Below are positions 20,675 through 31,436 of a stretch of 64,000 bases of DNA, piece by piece. Where the stretch lies: positions 1,098,344 through 1,162,343 of the forward strand of contig JNVV01000002.1 in the NCBI GenBank assembly GCA_000733355.1, given 5' to 3'. Under the pieces are notes generated by a model. The model was given only the letters and a program-made list of their open reading frames with translations. It made no database searches and was not told where the DNA came from. The stretch is from Falciphora oryzae (lineage: Eukaryota; Ascomycota; Sordariomycetes; Magnaporthales; Magnaporthaceae). Position 1 is the first letter of the stretch. Every line of letters starts with the position of its first letter. The position numbers and the translations under genes were made by a program.

Positions 20675-22474
20675 ATGAAGTCTGTCACTATTCTGGCCCT
20701 GGTTGCCGGGGCTTCGGCCACCTTCAAGGGTGCCAACCCCTTCACCTGCCCGTCCAACACCGACAACAAGTGCGAGGAGAAGCAGAAGCCTGGTTTCAAC
20801 TGGTTCGACATGCCCCTGGGCCCCGTCGACAACTACGACAAGTTCAAGTTCAAGGGTTGGGAGTGCTCTGAGGACAAGAACTTCAAGCGCCGCGGCCAGT
20901 TCGACCGGCGCACTCCCAACAAGGTCATCGGCGGCACCTGCTTCCCTGAGAAGCCAAAGTGCCCGTCATTCGGCTCGCCCGACAAGTTCTCGCTGGACAA
21001 GATCCATGTGTCGACTGAGTTCGACTGCGATCTCGAGTTCCACTACGACATGCCCGACGGCTCGCTGTGCCGTCACCGTGCCCCTTGCAAGAAGGGTGGC
21101 TCCAAGATCAAGAACACCCAGTGCGGTGGTGCCAAGAACGTGACCATCATCTACCCGCCCCAGCCCAACAAGCCGAAGCCGCAGTGTGGCATCACTGTCA
21201 CCAGCATCGACTTCGACTGCGGTCCCCCGAAGCCCACCTCCACCAGGCCCGTGACCACCCCGTCCAAGCCTGCCGTCACCACCACTCCTGGTGTCTCGAC
21301 CAGCAAGCCTGTGACCAGCCCGGCTCCCAGCACCAGCACCAAGCCCGCTACCGAGACCAAGCCCACCACTGCTCCCGGTACCACCAGCACCACCAGCGCT
21401 CCCGTCTCGCGGCAGACCACGCCCAGCCTTCCTCCTGCGCAGGTCACCAGCAGCACCACCGTCAGCACCACCGTCACTACTGTCTTCCCCAGCACGTCGA
21501 CTGTCTTCACCACCTCGGTCTCGACCGTCATCAGCTGTGGCGACAACAAGCCTGACTGCCCTGGCCAGTCCAAGACCACCGTTGTCACCGTCAGCGTTCC
21601 CGTGTCGACCACCATCTGCTCTGTGACCGAGACCAAGACCATCTCGTCCGTTGTTTCCACCAACCCTCCCGCCGCCGCCAGCTCCAGCAGCCAGCCCCCG
21701 GCCGGAGGCGTCTCCAGCAGCAAGCCTGCTTCCGGTACCAGCAGCCAGCCCGCCGGTACCACCACCACCACCAAGCCCGCCGGTCCTGTCGAGACCCTGC
21801 CGTGCCCCGATGTCGTTCCCCAGTGCCTGAACACCTGGATCTTCCAGCTTGGCTGCAAGGACAACACCGACACTGAGTGCTACTGCCCCGACAAGACCTT
21901 CGCTGAGAACGTGTTCCAGTGCTTCTACGCCCACGGTGCCAGCGACGAGACCATCAGCAAGGCCATCACCTTCTACCAGGGTATCTGCGCCCCGCACATC
22001 CCCCAGAACCCTGCCATCGTCACTGCCCCCACCGTCACCAGCTACATCACCGTGACCCCAGCTCCCACCAACAGCAACCCGGCTGCCATCACCACCATTG
22101 TTGTCTCGACCACCACCGTCGTGCCCTGCACCGATGGCAACGGCTCGACCGTCCCCAGCTCGAGCACCACTGTCACCATCAACACCTCGATCACTGTCCC
22201 CAAGCTGGGTTTCACCACCGCACCCGGCGTCTCGTCGACCGCTGTTGTAGGACTCATCCCCATCACCACCCCCATCAGCGCCGTCGTCCCGACCCCGACC
22301 GCCCCCGCCGGCACTGGCGTCACCCCGCCACGTCCCGGCCAGACCACCCCTGGCGGTGTCACTCCCCCCAAGCCCGGCAACACCACCCCCGTGGTTGCCG
22401 GCAGCGGCCGTGTTCAGGTCGGCGCTGCTGGCCTAGCTGGTCTTGCCGCCATGGCCGTCGTCGCTCTCCTGTAA
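20675..22474 (+). CDS. GPI-anchored CFEM-domain cell-surface protein
   Basis: This is a single-exon protein of 599 residues. A signal peptide (about 1-16, MKSVTILALVAGASA) leads into a Cys-rich N-terminal domain with 11 Cys between residues 25 and 182. A Thr/Ser/Pro-rich stalk (about 185-370) follows. The CFEM domain is at about 377-438, then comes a second Ser/Thr/Pro stalk, and the C-terminus is hydrophobic (AAGLAGLAAMAVVALL) after a small-residue omega site, as for GPI anchoring. The CFEM region shows C377, C384, C394, C402, C404, C416 and C438. That is seven Cys rather than the canonical eight; the partner expected shortly after C416 is missing. Such proteins sit in the cell wall or membrane and act in adhesion, haem capture or host sensing; which applies here is not known. 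Confidence 0.88.
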   Translation: MKSVTILALVAGASATFKGANPFTCPSNTDNKCEEKQKPGFNWFDMPLGPVDNYDKFKFKGWECSEDKNFKRRGQFDRRTPNKVIGGTCFPEKPKCPSFGSPDKFSLDKIHVSTEFDCDLEFHYDMPDGSLCRHRAPCKKGGSKIKNTQCGGAKNVTIIYPPQPNKPKPQCGITVTSIDFDCGPPKPTSTRPVTTPSKPAVTTTPGVSTSKPVTSPAPSTSTKPATETKPTTAPGTTSTTSAPVSRQTTPSLPPAQVTSSTTVSTTVTTVFPSTSTVFTTSVSTVISCGDNKPDCPGQSKTTVVTVSVPVSTTICSVTETKTISSVVSTNPPAAASSSSQPPAGGVSSSKPASGTSSQPAGTTTTTKPAGPVETLPCPDVVPQCLNTWIFQLGCKDNTDTECYCPDKTFAENVFQCFYAHGASDETISKAITFYQGICAPHIPQNPAIVTAPTVTSYITVTPAPTNSNPAAITTIVVSTTTVVPCTDGNGSTVPSSSTTVTINTSITVPKLGFTTAPGVSSTAVVGLIPITTPISAVVPTPTAPAGTGVTPPRPGQTTPGGVTPPKPGNTTPVVAGSGRVQVGAAGLAGLAAMAVVALL

Positions 22475-23600
22475 AAGGATGTAGCGTGACGCAGGCGCGA
22501 GCACTCGGCACCTCTCTATTCCTCCCTTCCGTGTACCAGCACACCTTTACATACGGGACTGCCGTCCCACATTTTATTCTTGACGATCCTTTAACGACAC
22601 AAGGTAGCATTTAACGGTGTGGACCTCATGGTTTATTTGGCTTTACTTTTTTTCCTTTTATGTGTATCAGCATTGTTTTTTGTTTTTGTTTTTATTGTTT
22701 ACATGGCAAGCCCGTGAGCCCCCTCCCTTAATCTTAACCGATCCCATATACCCTCGGGAGTCTGGGACTCAAACAACACGGGGGAAGGACGAGAAAGGAA
22801 CATGGAGAGGTCATTTGCTTAGCTTAACGCACTTTGAATGACATCTCTCGCTGACTTCTTTTCCACCCCTATTAATGGGATTCTGGTCATGGATTTTTTG
22901 GGGGCAAGGGGAAAAAAGCAAACCAGGCCGCGTATAGAAGCAGATACCATATTTCTATCTGTACTAATATCTAATACAAACGCCGACTTTTATCTGTTCT
23001 CACAAACTCTTCTGTCATGGTTGACAGTGCATTGCGTTGCTTCCTGCACACGCCCGTCGACGCTTCTCAGCCTTCCGTAGTGCAATTAATTCCTGCTTCT
23101 AGTCTGTGATACGAGCTGCAGCCTCAACGAAGGATTGGTGGAGGGGTTTTCTGGGCGTGACCCCCTGAGTGCAGCTGCGAGGCTGGGCAGCTATAACTTG
23201 TGCATTGCATCGGAATGTACCATCGGCGTGCGTGTGTTCTCTCTCTCTCAACTTCCTTTCCGCTCCGTATGTACGCCCTTGGCAGGGAGGGCAACTCGGG
23301 TTCTCGTCGAGGGGAGACAAGGCCCCCGACTCTAGTGCGTCGTGCACGTCGCGAGCACACTGATGCAACTTGTCTGTCATGCCTGCCTACCTGCCTGCTC
23401 GCCTTGTCCAGCTGTTACACGGCGTTGTAGCAGCGGGATGGGCGAGAATACATTGACACATGCACAGGTACACACATAACGGCAGCCGATATTTTCCGTC
23501 CTTCCCATGTTCAGTCGAGTAGAATGATCTGAAAAGAATGGAAGATGATCAAGAATGGACGGGTGCTTCTATGGCCGAGTTCGTCGGATTCCAAAACCTA
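22475..23600. other. 3' flank of the CFEM gene
   Basis: T-rich 3' UTR-like sequence lies at about 22640-22705. No gene is supported; the short frames are unremarkable. Confidence 0.4.
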
Positions 23601-23801
23601 GTCGCGTGTCGTCAACTTGTATCGGGCGGCAAAGAAAAAGCAAGAATAGCCGATAGCCGACATATCCAGGGGTGGAATTTCCCCAACTCAAGAAACTAGC
23701 CCGGCCGGTCCACGGCTGCGATCGAGATCGAGGCCCCGGAATGCTGCGCACGATAAGTTGCCAACCCGGGTTAGCCAACACAGCAGTAGCCCAACTACCC
23801 C

Positions 23802-24071
23802 GGCACGTTCACATAAAAAAAAAACGGGACACCAGAAGGTGGCACTCCTACTAGTACATCGACACGAATAAGCAACCTTCCAAAAAGGTGCAGTTCCGCG
23901 CAGTTCAATACTTCGAAAAAACACATAGAAATAAATTAGAAGCCCGCGCGATCACTTGCATGAATTTTCCCTTTTCCTTTCCTAATAAGCTGGGGGATCG
24001 GGAGGGGAATAGAAACTTCCACCGAAGTCACTTTCCTTCTGTGTCCCGTTTTTTTTTTATGTGAACGTGCC
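23802..24071. repeat. spaced perfect 31-bp inverted repeat
   Basis: GGCACGTTCACAT-A10-CGGGACAC at 23802-23832 is repeated as its exact reverse complement at 24041-24071. Weaker pairing extends inward (AGAAGG both sides). The 208 bp between the arms has no gene. The arms would form a long-stem hairpin in RNA, or mark the ends of a small element. No target-site duplication was evident. Confidence 0.6.
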
Positions 24072-25770
24072 CGGCCAGCCCCTCTCCGGTACCGCGCAAC
24101 CTTCTCGCCTTGCCTACCACGGAACCGCCCAGGGGGGCGAACGAGGCTAGCGACAAGACGAACTAGCGGCGGGGACCAGCGGGAAGCGACCGGGAGGCCG
24201 CAAAGGGCTATCCGGGGAGGGCAGGCTGGCTGGGGTGACGGGCTCAGTTCTGTGGTTGGGGGAAACCAAGGCTGGCTGGGTGCTGTCAAAGGCTATTCCA
24301 TATATCACCAGGTTACGGGAGATATAGGGTTGTAGTGTTCTCTCCGAAGGGGATTGCTGTTGGTCGAGTATCAAATGTTATGTCAGTCTCTGTTCTCCGG
24401 GGAACCGCAGCGCGAATACCCGGGGCGCATCACCGTCAGCCCGGCCGGGGACCTTGTTCATCCTCACAGAAGCTAACGGCGAAAGTAAGGTTAGGTTAGT
24501 CGTCCCCGCTCCCAAAACGCTCCTTGCCTACCACCTTACTCTTACTAAGACCTTGATGTGTTGTTATCTTTTCTGGCATGCATCCGAGACGCTATTATAC
24601 TTGGTTTTGACAAGGCATAAAGAAAAAACTTTTTCAAAATCGCTGGCCGGTGACCGGTGGCCGGGCTGCCCCTTTTAGCCCGTCCCGTCAGCCACCACAC
24701 ACACAACAGGAAGGAAAGGCGGGGGTGGGGGAGCTGTGCTGCCCGTCACCGGTCTGCCAAGTGCGGCTGTCACGCAAGCAGGACGTTGCACCCGTGGCGT
24801 CGAGGTGTGTTTGTTCCGACTGGCCCGCGACCTGCACTCCTCTTTTTGTTCTTGTGTCTGTTTTTTTTCCTCTTTGTCTTTCTCATCCCAGAAAACCCGA
24901 CCCCTCGCACCTCTGCAGCGCCAGGCACAGGCGTACACATAAGACATAAGCCACAAAAGTCAAAAGGTGTGTGCTCATGCAGGTAGGTCGCATCGGGGCC
25001 TGTTGCAGACAGGGAGAGGAGAAGAGGGAAAACATCGATCGATATAATAGGAACCGATGGTGGTAATATGGTTTATAATAATGAAGTGACTTTTTTTTTT
25101 TTTTTTTTTTCCTGCTTTGCTACTCAACGACCAGCCCCAGCCCCAAAGGAGAAGACCCAATCGACATTTCTCCCCGTTGGACCATCACTAGGTAAACAAT
25201 CCCCAGGAAGCGAGAAAGAAACAAAAAGTACACCGGACTTTACTTGTCATTCCCCGTCTTGTGGGCTCGGTTCCTGTCAACCCGATTCTCCCCGATACTG
25301 ACTTTTTTTCCCATTGTATTCGAGCCCGACGACGATCATGTATAACAATAGAAGAAAATGTGATGAGAGAGAGAAAAAAAAAAGAGAAGAAAAGCCTGCT
25401 AATGAGAATGGTTTTATATTTACAATCGTTGTAGTAGGGAAAATGGCCATGAAAGTCGTTGCGCGAGTATAGGAGGGCTCCGTAGGTGTGAGGTTAGGTC
25501 CGTCCGGAGAGCCTTTAGGCTTCCAGGATTATTGAGGTGCTTGCTTGCTCGCTCGATTACTCGCACGCCATGCTTGTGTTTTGTTTGCGTCAAGGTATCT
25601 CCGAAACGTATGTAGGTATGTTAGGCTGAAGCTGTCGAACTAGCAGCCGTCGAGGGGGTCATTGTGGCGGCAGGAGACGATGTCGAAGCGGTGGCAGCAG
25701 TATCGGCGCGCGGCTCCCTCCAGCCCCGCCCCCAGGCCCGGAGCTGCTCCCAGGCGCGGCGGTCGGGTAG
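24072..25770. other. gene-poor stretch downstream of the Cys-rich microprotein gene
   Basis: No gene is supported. The stretch includes a T22 run at about 25090-25111. The last few hundred bases are presumably the 3' UTR of the minus-strand microprotein gene. Confidence 0.4.
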
Positions 25771-26188
25771 TCACTGTTTCCTGCCGTAGCGGACGTCGGA
25801 GCGCAGATGGTGCTTGTGCTGGGCGCCGCCGAGGGGCAGGGCGTCGTGGTGGCGGGACCGTGTGGCCATGTCGTCGGGCCGCGACGCCTTGACCCACTGG
25901 TCCGCCGCCTCGCTGGCGAGGAGGCCGTCGCTCATCGAGGCACCACTCTTGAGGGCCTTGTGTTTGGGTTGTGATGTTAGAGCGGGGGACTCGGTCAGAT
26001 GGGGTGGTAGGGTAGGGTAGAACTCACGATGCACAGTTTACACCTGTCGCCAAACCTGGAGACCTGGTTGTGGCAGTTGACGCTGCCCTGTTGGGTAGGT
26101 TTACGTGGTTAGCCCGCTGAGTCTGAAACAGCCATGAGCCAGGGCGACGACGAGGTCTTACATAGAAGTTTGCGCAGTAGCAAGCCAT
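25771..26188 (-). CDS. small Cys-rich protein, three exons
   Basis: Three exons on the minus strand (26162-26188, 26028-26087, 25771-25956) give 90 residues. All junctions are phase 0. Both introns (74 and 71 nt) have textbook GTAAG/GTGAG donors, a CTAAC-type branch site (GGCTAACC in the first, TCTAACA in the second) and AG acceptors, which is the main reason to believe the gene. The N-terminal third carries CYCANFY, VNCHNQ and DRCKLC, a spacing (CxC, C, CxxC) that could bind one metal ion. The remainder is charged, His/Arg/Asp-rich and probably unstructured. No signal peptide is seen. It is too small to be picked out as one open frame. I do not recognise the family with certainty. Confidence 0.55.
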
Positions 26189-27609
26189 TGTGAATGTGGG
26201 TATAATAAAACAGACGGAAGCAAGGCAGCTAGGTAGGAAGCAAGTGAGTAGTAGTAGGCAGGTATCAGGAGGCAGCGGGTTGTTGGCGGTGGAAGAGGCG
26301 TGGCCTGCACTGAGTTGCGAGGTATGGATAATAGCTCTTGGTATCACACGATATCGAGGTTGGCAAAGGGAAAGTGGTGGGATGGATTCGTGGGGAGGCA
26401 GATAGGAAGACGGAAGGAGGGGGTTGAGAGGAGATAGGCGGCCTTTTATCTCAACGAGTGCGTTCCTGGATGTCGGGAGATAAAACAAAAAAGATAATTT
26501 TTTTTTTTAAAAAAAAAAAAAAAAAGAAGGAACCCAAAAGATAAGTGCGGATATGTAACCACCAGCATCCTGGGATGGAGGGCGTCCATGGCTGGCTCCC
26601 TACCTAATCAGAGCTCGGTTGGGCTGGTTCATCGAGAGAGAGCTCTGTGCTGTGCTCCTTACAGAAAACCTAAGGCCGGGACGCAGCAGCGCACGCAGCA
26701 CGGTACCTATACACGCTTAAGCACAACCCTGTTGAGTTTTCCTAGGTCCTGCCTGCTTGTCTAGACACACACCCTCCTCTCCTCCCCTTTTTGCCTGGGG
26801 CTACCTTGGTTGAGGAAGCAGATGCGATGCTTGGCGCAGGGTCTTTTTCTTTTGTTGGCGAAGGCAAACAAAAAACCACGGCGGGCCTGCTCTCTGCAGA
26901 CACGATGCCGCAGTTGCCCCTCCCTCCCCTCCATCTCCCTCCGTCACGGCTCCAGCAGCAGCAGCCTTCCCCTCCCCTTTGAGGCAGCGTCGGGCAGGGG
27001 GTGTGTGTGAGTGGGTAGGTGGGTAGGTGGGGTGTGTGCCTGTGTGATGTCGGCTGGAAGTGACGTTCCTGGGGCGCGCGCGCCTGTCCAGGATGTCTTG
27101 TTCGGTCTTTGCAAGCTGAAAAGGCTCTTCTAGCCCAGAATTTGGGGTGGGCAAGCACGTTGAAGTGGGGTTGGCTGGCACTGCTGAAGTGTGATCGGTT
27201 GTTGCAAGTGCGCCTTTGAGCTCGACCAATTGGTGATGACTTTTGCTGCTCGGGCTGCTGCTGCTGCTGCTGCTGCAAAACCCAAGACCAAGAAAAGACC
27301 TCGACAACGAGACAAAACGCACGCACGCCGCTGAGGGAAAGCCGCGAACCTTAATCTTGGATGGCGGCCGACCCGCCAGGCACTTTTTATGCTAAGGGAG
27401 ACGGACTGAAGCAGTCAGTTCAGGCCATCCATCTCTAGCGTCGAGCACAGGGGCCGGCCAGGCCAGGGCAGCCCCGGCTTTCCCATTAGCAAATTCTTGT
27501 CACGCAACTCAAGAGGACAGGCTTCTCTATTTTTGTCCACTCCCTGCCTCGGGCTCCAGCCAGGAAACATGCAAGGAAACGGATCGATCGGCGATTTTGT
27601 CGAAAAAGG

Positions 27610-27613
<4 letters not shown>

Positions 27614-27685
<72 letters not shown>
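27614..27685 (+). repeat. (CAG)24 trinucleotide microsatellite
   Basis: Twenty-four uninterrupted CAG units. Open frames that cross it (poly-Q, poly-S, poly-A or poly-L readings) have no support on either side, so it is treated as non-coding. Confidence 0.9.
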
Positions 27686-27686
<1 letters not shown>

Positions 27687-28374
27687 GGGCAATCGTGTCC
27701 ACTCGTGTCTCCAAGGAGCAGAAGAGGGCAGCAGAGAGCATCCCCATATGTATTCCTGACATTCACCCACCGGCCCACGACAAAGGCAGCGAGCGCCCGC
27801 CGTTTGTGGCGTTTGCCGTGATCCGAGCCAACTCCCAAGGGGCTTCCTGGGGCTGACTGCAGCCACATCTCCGCAAGAAGCAGAGCCTAGCAGATAAGAA
27901 GAGAGAACACCAGCAGCGTCAGCATAAGCAAGAAGCAAAGCAAAGAGAAGAAAAGAGAAATAATTTCCTAGCTTGGATTCCCAATTGGCCGCATAGTCTG
28001 GGGCAGACCGGTCGGGATATCTAACCCAGGTCTGCGGGAACCGGGGGCGCGCACCACAGGAAGAAGCACAGAACCGAGCACTCGTACACTGGGATCGACT
28101 GTGCTGTCCGTGTACCACATACGTCTACACTCTCACTGTGCGTGTGTGCGTGTGCGCGTGTGTGTGCCATGCCTCCATGTGCCGATGCCTCAAGTCCAGT
28201 CCTGGGACTGATTTCTCCTGGTGGCAAGCCGAACCCTCTTGGTGGGGGGTATATCCATGCAAGGCGATTCTCGGCATCCGACTCATTGTCCATTATCAGG
28301 GCCGGGACTGCGTCCTTTGTACGACGTCGAAACCTGCAGTTACGTACGCGGATAACTCGATACAAGATCATAAG

Positions 28375-28427
28375 GTAGGCAGGTAGGCAGGTAGGCAGGA
28401 TGGTGGATGGATGGATGGATGGATGGG
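28375..28427 (+). repeat. AGGTAGGC and GGAT microsatellites
   Basis: Three units of AGGTAGGC are followed directly by about five units of GGAT. Confidence 0.8.
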
Positions 28428-28897
28428 TAGAAAGAAGGGCTGGTAGATGCGCGTTTGATGCCGAATGCTACCCACCACCCTTCCTCCGCCCGCTGGCGAC
28501 CAGCCACGAATCCAACACCGGTCAACGGCGGATGTGCGCCGCGTCATGCCGGGTCCCCCTCCATCGTGGGCCTGGCCGAGTGGTTATGCTTTCTGGCGTG
28601 GTTCGACCGGTATGTGAGATAAGTAACGTTGGGGGTAGGTATGTCGGGTGCTGCTGCTGCTGCTGCAGCTGCTGCAAAATAGGCGGGAGCTGACAACATG
28701 AGAGGGTGTGTATTGTGCCCTCTGTATGTGCTTGTGGCACTGTGTGGGTGGTGTGGGGAAGCATTTGGATCGACTGAAGCTCCAGTGATTGAATCGACTT
28801 GAGGCTGCAAGAGAGAAGGAGGGGTTCGCATGCTCCTCGGTCCATTGGACAGTGCTTGATGATGCCCGACCAACTGTTTTCAATCCTTTTTTTATTA

Positions 28898-28903
<6 letters not shown>

Positions 28904-28934
<31 letters not shown>
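28904..28934 (+). repeat. (ATT)n microsatellite
   Basis: About ten uninterrupted ATT units lie inside a T-rich stretch. Confidence 0.85.
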
Positions 28935-29874
28935 TTTCCTTCGACTTGCTGCAAGCTGCAAGCCACTTTCCCATCGGGCACGAGCACGAGCACGGCCGAT
29001 GCGTTTCATCGTGTCAAAAAAAAAACACAGACAAATCGCTAGGTAGATAGACAGAGAGCGAAACTGCCGGGCATGCTTGCGTCTAGAACCTCGACTTTCC
29101 TTTCCCAACCTGTCGATCTGGGGGAACACGAAATGGTCGAGAGAGGCCTGACTTGGACCTCCTGGCGCCAAGAGGTGGGGTGGGGAGACCCAGAAGGCTG
29201 GGGCGTTTAGAGGAGGTATTCTGTCATTGCCGCACAAAAGCCGGCGGCCTGGATCTGATCTGCGAACGAACCGAGGCCGATAATCCCCGTCCTCTGGCTC
29301 TTCTTGTTTCGCGCTTAAAACGGCCAATTGCTTAGAGTAATTAACACTGAGCTGTGCCTTCCTGATTTCGGCAGCTTTAGCCCACTATGGGTCCTGACAG
29401 TGTTATCAAAGACGGGGGCTCCTCAATGGTCACAGCATGCTTGCCCGACCATGAGGAATCGAAGTCCCGACTTCAAGCGCTCCGGGAATACCCAGAGTGA
29501 TGAGTGGAGAATGGTCTCGGTCGCGCCTCGCTCCATGCGTTTGCCTTGCATCTCCGTCCGCCCTCTCCACCACCTACTGCTGCTGCTGCCAGGTTTCAGG
29601 GTCCATCCCCACCGGGCAGAGAGGAGTTCGACTGGTCGGAAACGGACGACGGGCTTGTTTCGGGACAGATCGGCCGTGCGGTCCATTTGGGATCGTACGA
29701 ACCGAACCATCTTTTTCGTGCAAGAGATCCGACGAGGCGCATAGCGTCAGTCGAGACCGCGAGAGACAAGGCAAATCGAGGCCGCCGGACAGTATATAAA
29801 AGTAGCACAGGGCATCTTCATAACGAAATCTGGTACACACATCTCCACTCAAAAAAGGGGCGGCGTTATGCCCG

Positions 29875-29936
29875 CCAGTCAGTCAGTCAGTCAGCCAATC
29901 AGTCAGCCAAGTCAGCCAGTCAGCCCGTACCTGTTG
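29875..29936 (+). repeat. TCAG-type simple repeat
   Basis: Four clean TCAG units are followed by degenerate CAGCCAAT/CAGTCAGCC copies. Confidence 0.75.
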
Positions 29937-31436
29937 GTGTTATCACGCTCGGGCGTGAGCCATCGAAACTAGAACCTTAGGCGTTCGCGTCCAGAAGAGG
30001 AAAATGCAAGACAGGTGCCGCAAAAACAAGCTCCAACCTCCAACTAGACACCGAACCGAGCCAAGCCCTTTCTGCCAGCTTCCAGCGTGAGACGCGCGGC
30101 TCTGCTTTCCAAGCTGCGTGCTAGGCCAGGAAGAGAAGCAAGCAGGAGGAGGGTAAAACAAAGCAAACAACAATAGTAGCAGCCAAAGAAAAAGGGCGTC
30201 CCTGTGTCTGTGGGTTCCTTTTGCTTTGCCCGGGGAAGAGGGAGGTCATGGCAGGAACCCGATGGCGTAAAGAAATCCGATGTTCATAATAACACGCACA
30301 GACTGGTTCGCAAAAAGGTCCACGCCATCCAGGTACAGCACACGCACACGCACACCAACACACACCGGAGGCCGGCGACTGGCCTGTTCACCGCTCACCG
30401 ACCGACGGGCGCACTGTCCAGTCGGGGCTCCCGAGGTTGGCAGTAGCAAAGCCAGTACCTGTTTTGGCAAAATAACAAAAAAGGGATCGCCACCCGCACC
30501 CGCCCTCTGGCCGTTTCTTTTTAGTCCCTTCTTTCTTTCCCCATGAATCCTGGCACGCGAAACAGCCCGCTCGGTGGCCTTGGTCTGGAAAATAAAACGC
30601 CGGGAGAGCCGGGCCCGCGCCAAGTCCACCGGACCTGAAGGTGCCGAAGGATCGCTCACTCACTCACCTTGGCTGTCAACACTGGCAGCAAGAACCGTCG
30701 CTGCCCAGAATGAAGCCAAAATCCTAAAGTCAATCAAAACAAGATTGTCAACGCGAGTCGAGGGGATAAGACCGTTATTGCAAGGGCGGCTAGCAGACAT
30801 GGGGGAACGTCACAGGATGTCGACGGCGAGGCGCATGGATACAAGCCGTGTTGAAATAATAGAGAGTCCCTCCATCCAAAACCATCTAACAGAATCAGCC
30901 GCCTCCACTTCCTGGAATACACACTCTCGTCTTCACCTTATCCACTCTGTCCGCCACTCTTCTTACCCCCCTTTTCCTGTTCCTGTCTGCCCTTATTCGG
31001 GGGGTGAGAAAGGGGACGGCATGGGCAAACACACAAGGGGAGAGCCAAAATTGGAGAAAAAAACGCCGCCGTTTGTGCAAACCTTTGGTGTCTGGGAGTT
31101 GGAAACCGTGAAGCAAAAAACAAATCAAGACAAAAGCAACGCAGAATATCCCATCCGCCAGGCTAAGTGCAAAAAATAACAATAAAATAAGAAAATTGAA
31201 AGAAAACCAAGACGGAAAAATAGGCAGAGATGAAAATGGAACCGGAGGAGAAGAAAATGCTTTCGGAAGAGGAAGGGGGATATTAAGGTTTGCTGAGCTA
31301 CGAAGGAACCGGCCCCAATAACCCCGCGGGTGGTGATATAGGGGGGCGATGCGGAAGAAGCGCAAGCGAAGGGAAACAAGGAACAGAACCAAAAAGACCA
31401 TTGTCCATTTACCTCCTTCAAACGTCCTCGGTAGTC

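Larger units (their letters stand above)
26189..31436. other. 5.2-kb gene-poor stretch rich in simple repeats
   Basis: No protein gene is supported. The stretch holds the microsatellites listed separately, a poly-A/T tract near 26498-26525, and the presumed promoter of the microprotein gene at its left end. The 3' UTR of the RhoGEF gene is presumably at its right end. Confidence 0.4.

Noticed and set aside
27497..27856. poly-Gln ORF over the CAG tract
   Set aside because: The frame is open only because the repeat has no stops; flanking sequence is not protein-like.
28573..28609. tRNA-like A-box (GGCCGAGTGGTTATGC) and B-box (GGTTCGACC)
   Set aside because: The boxes are about 12 nt apart, too close for a tRNA, and no stems form.
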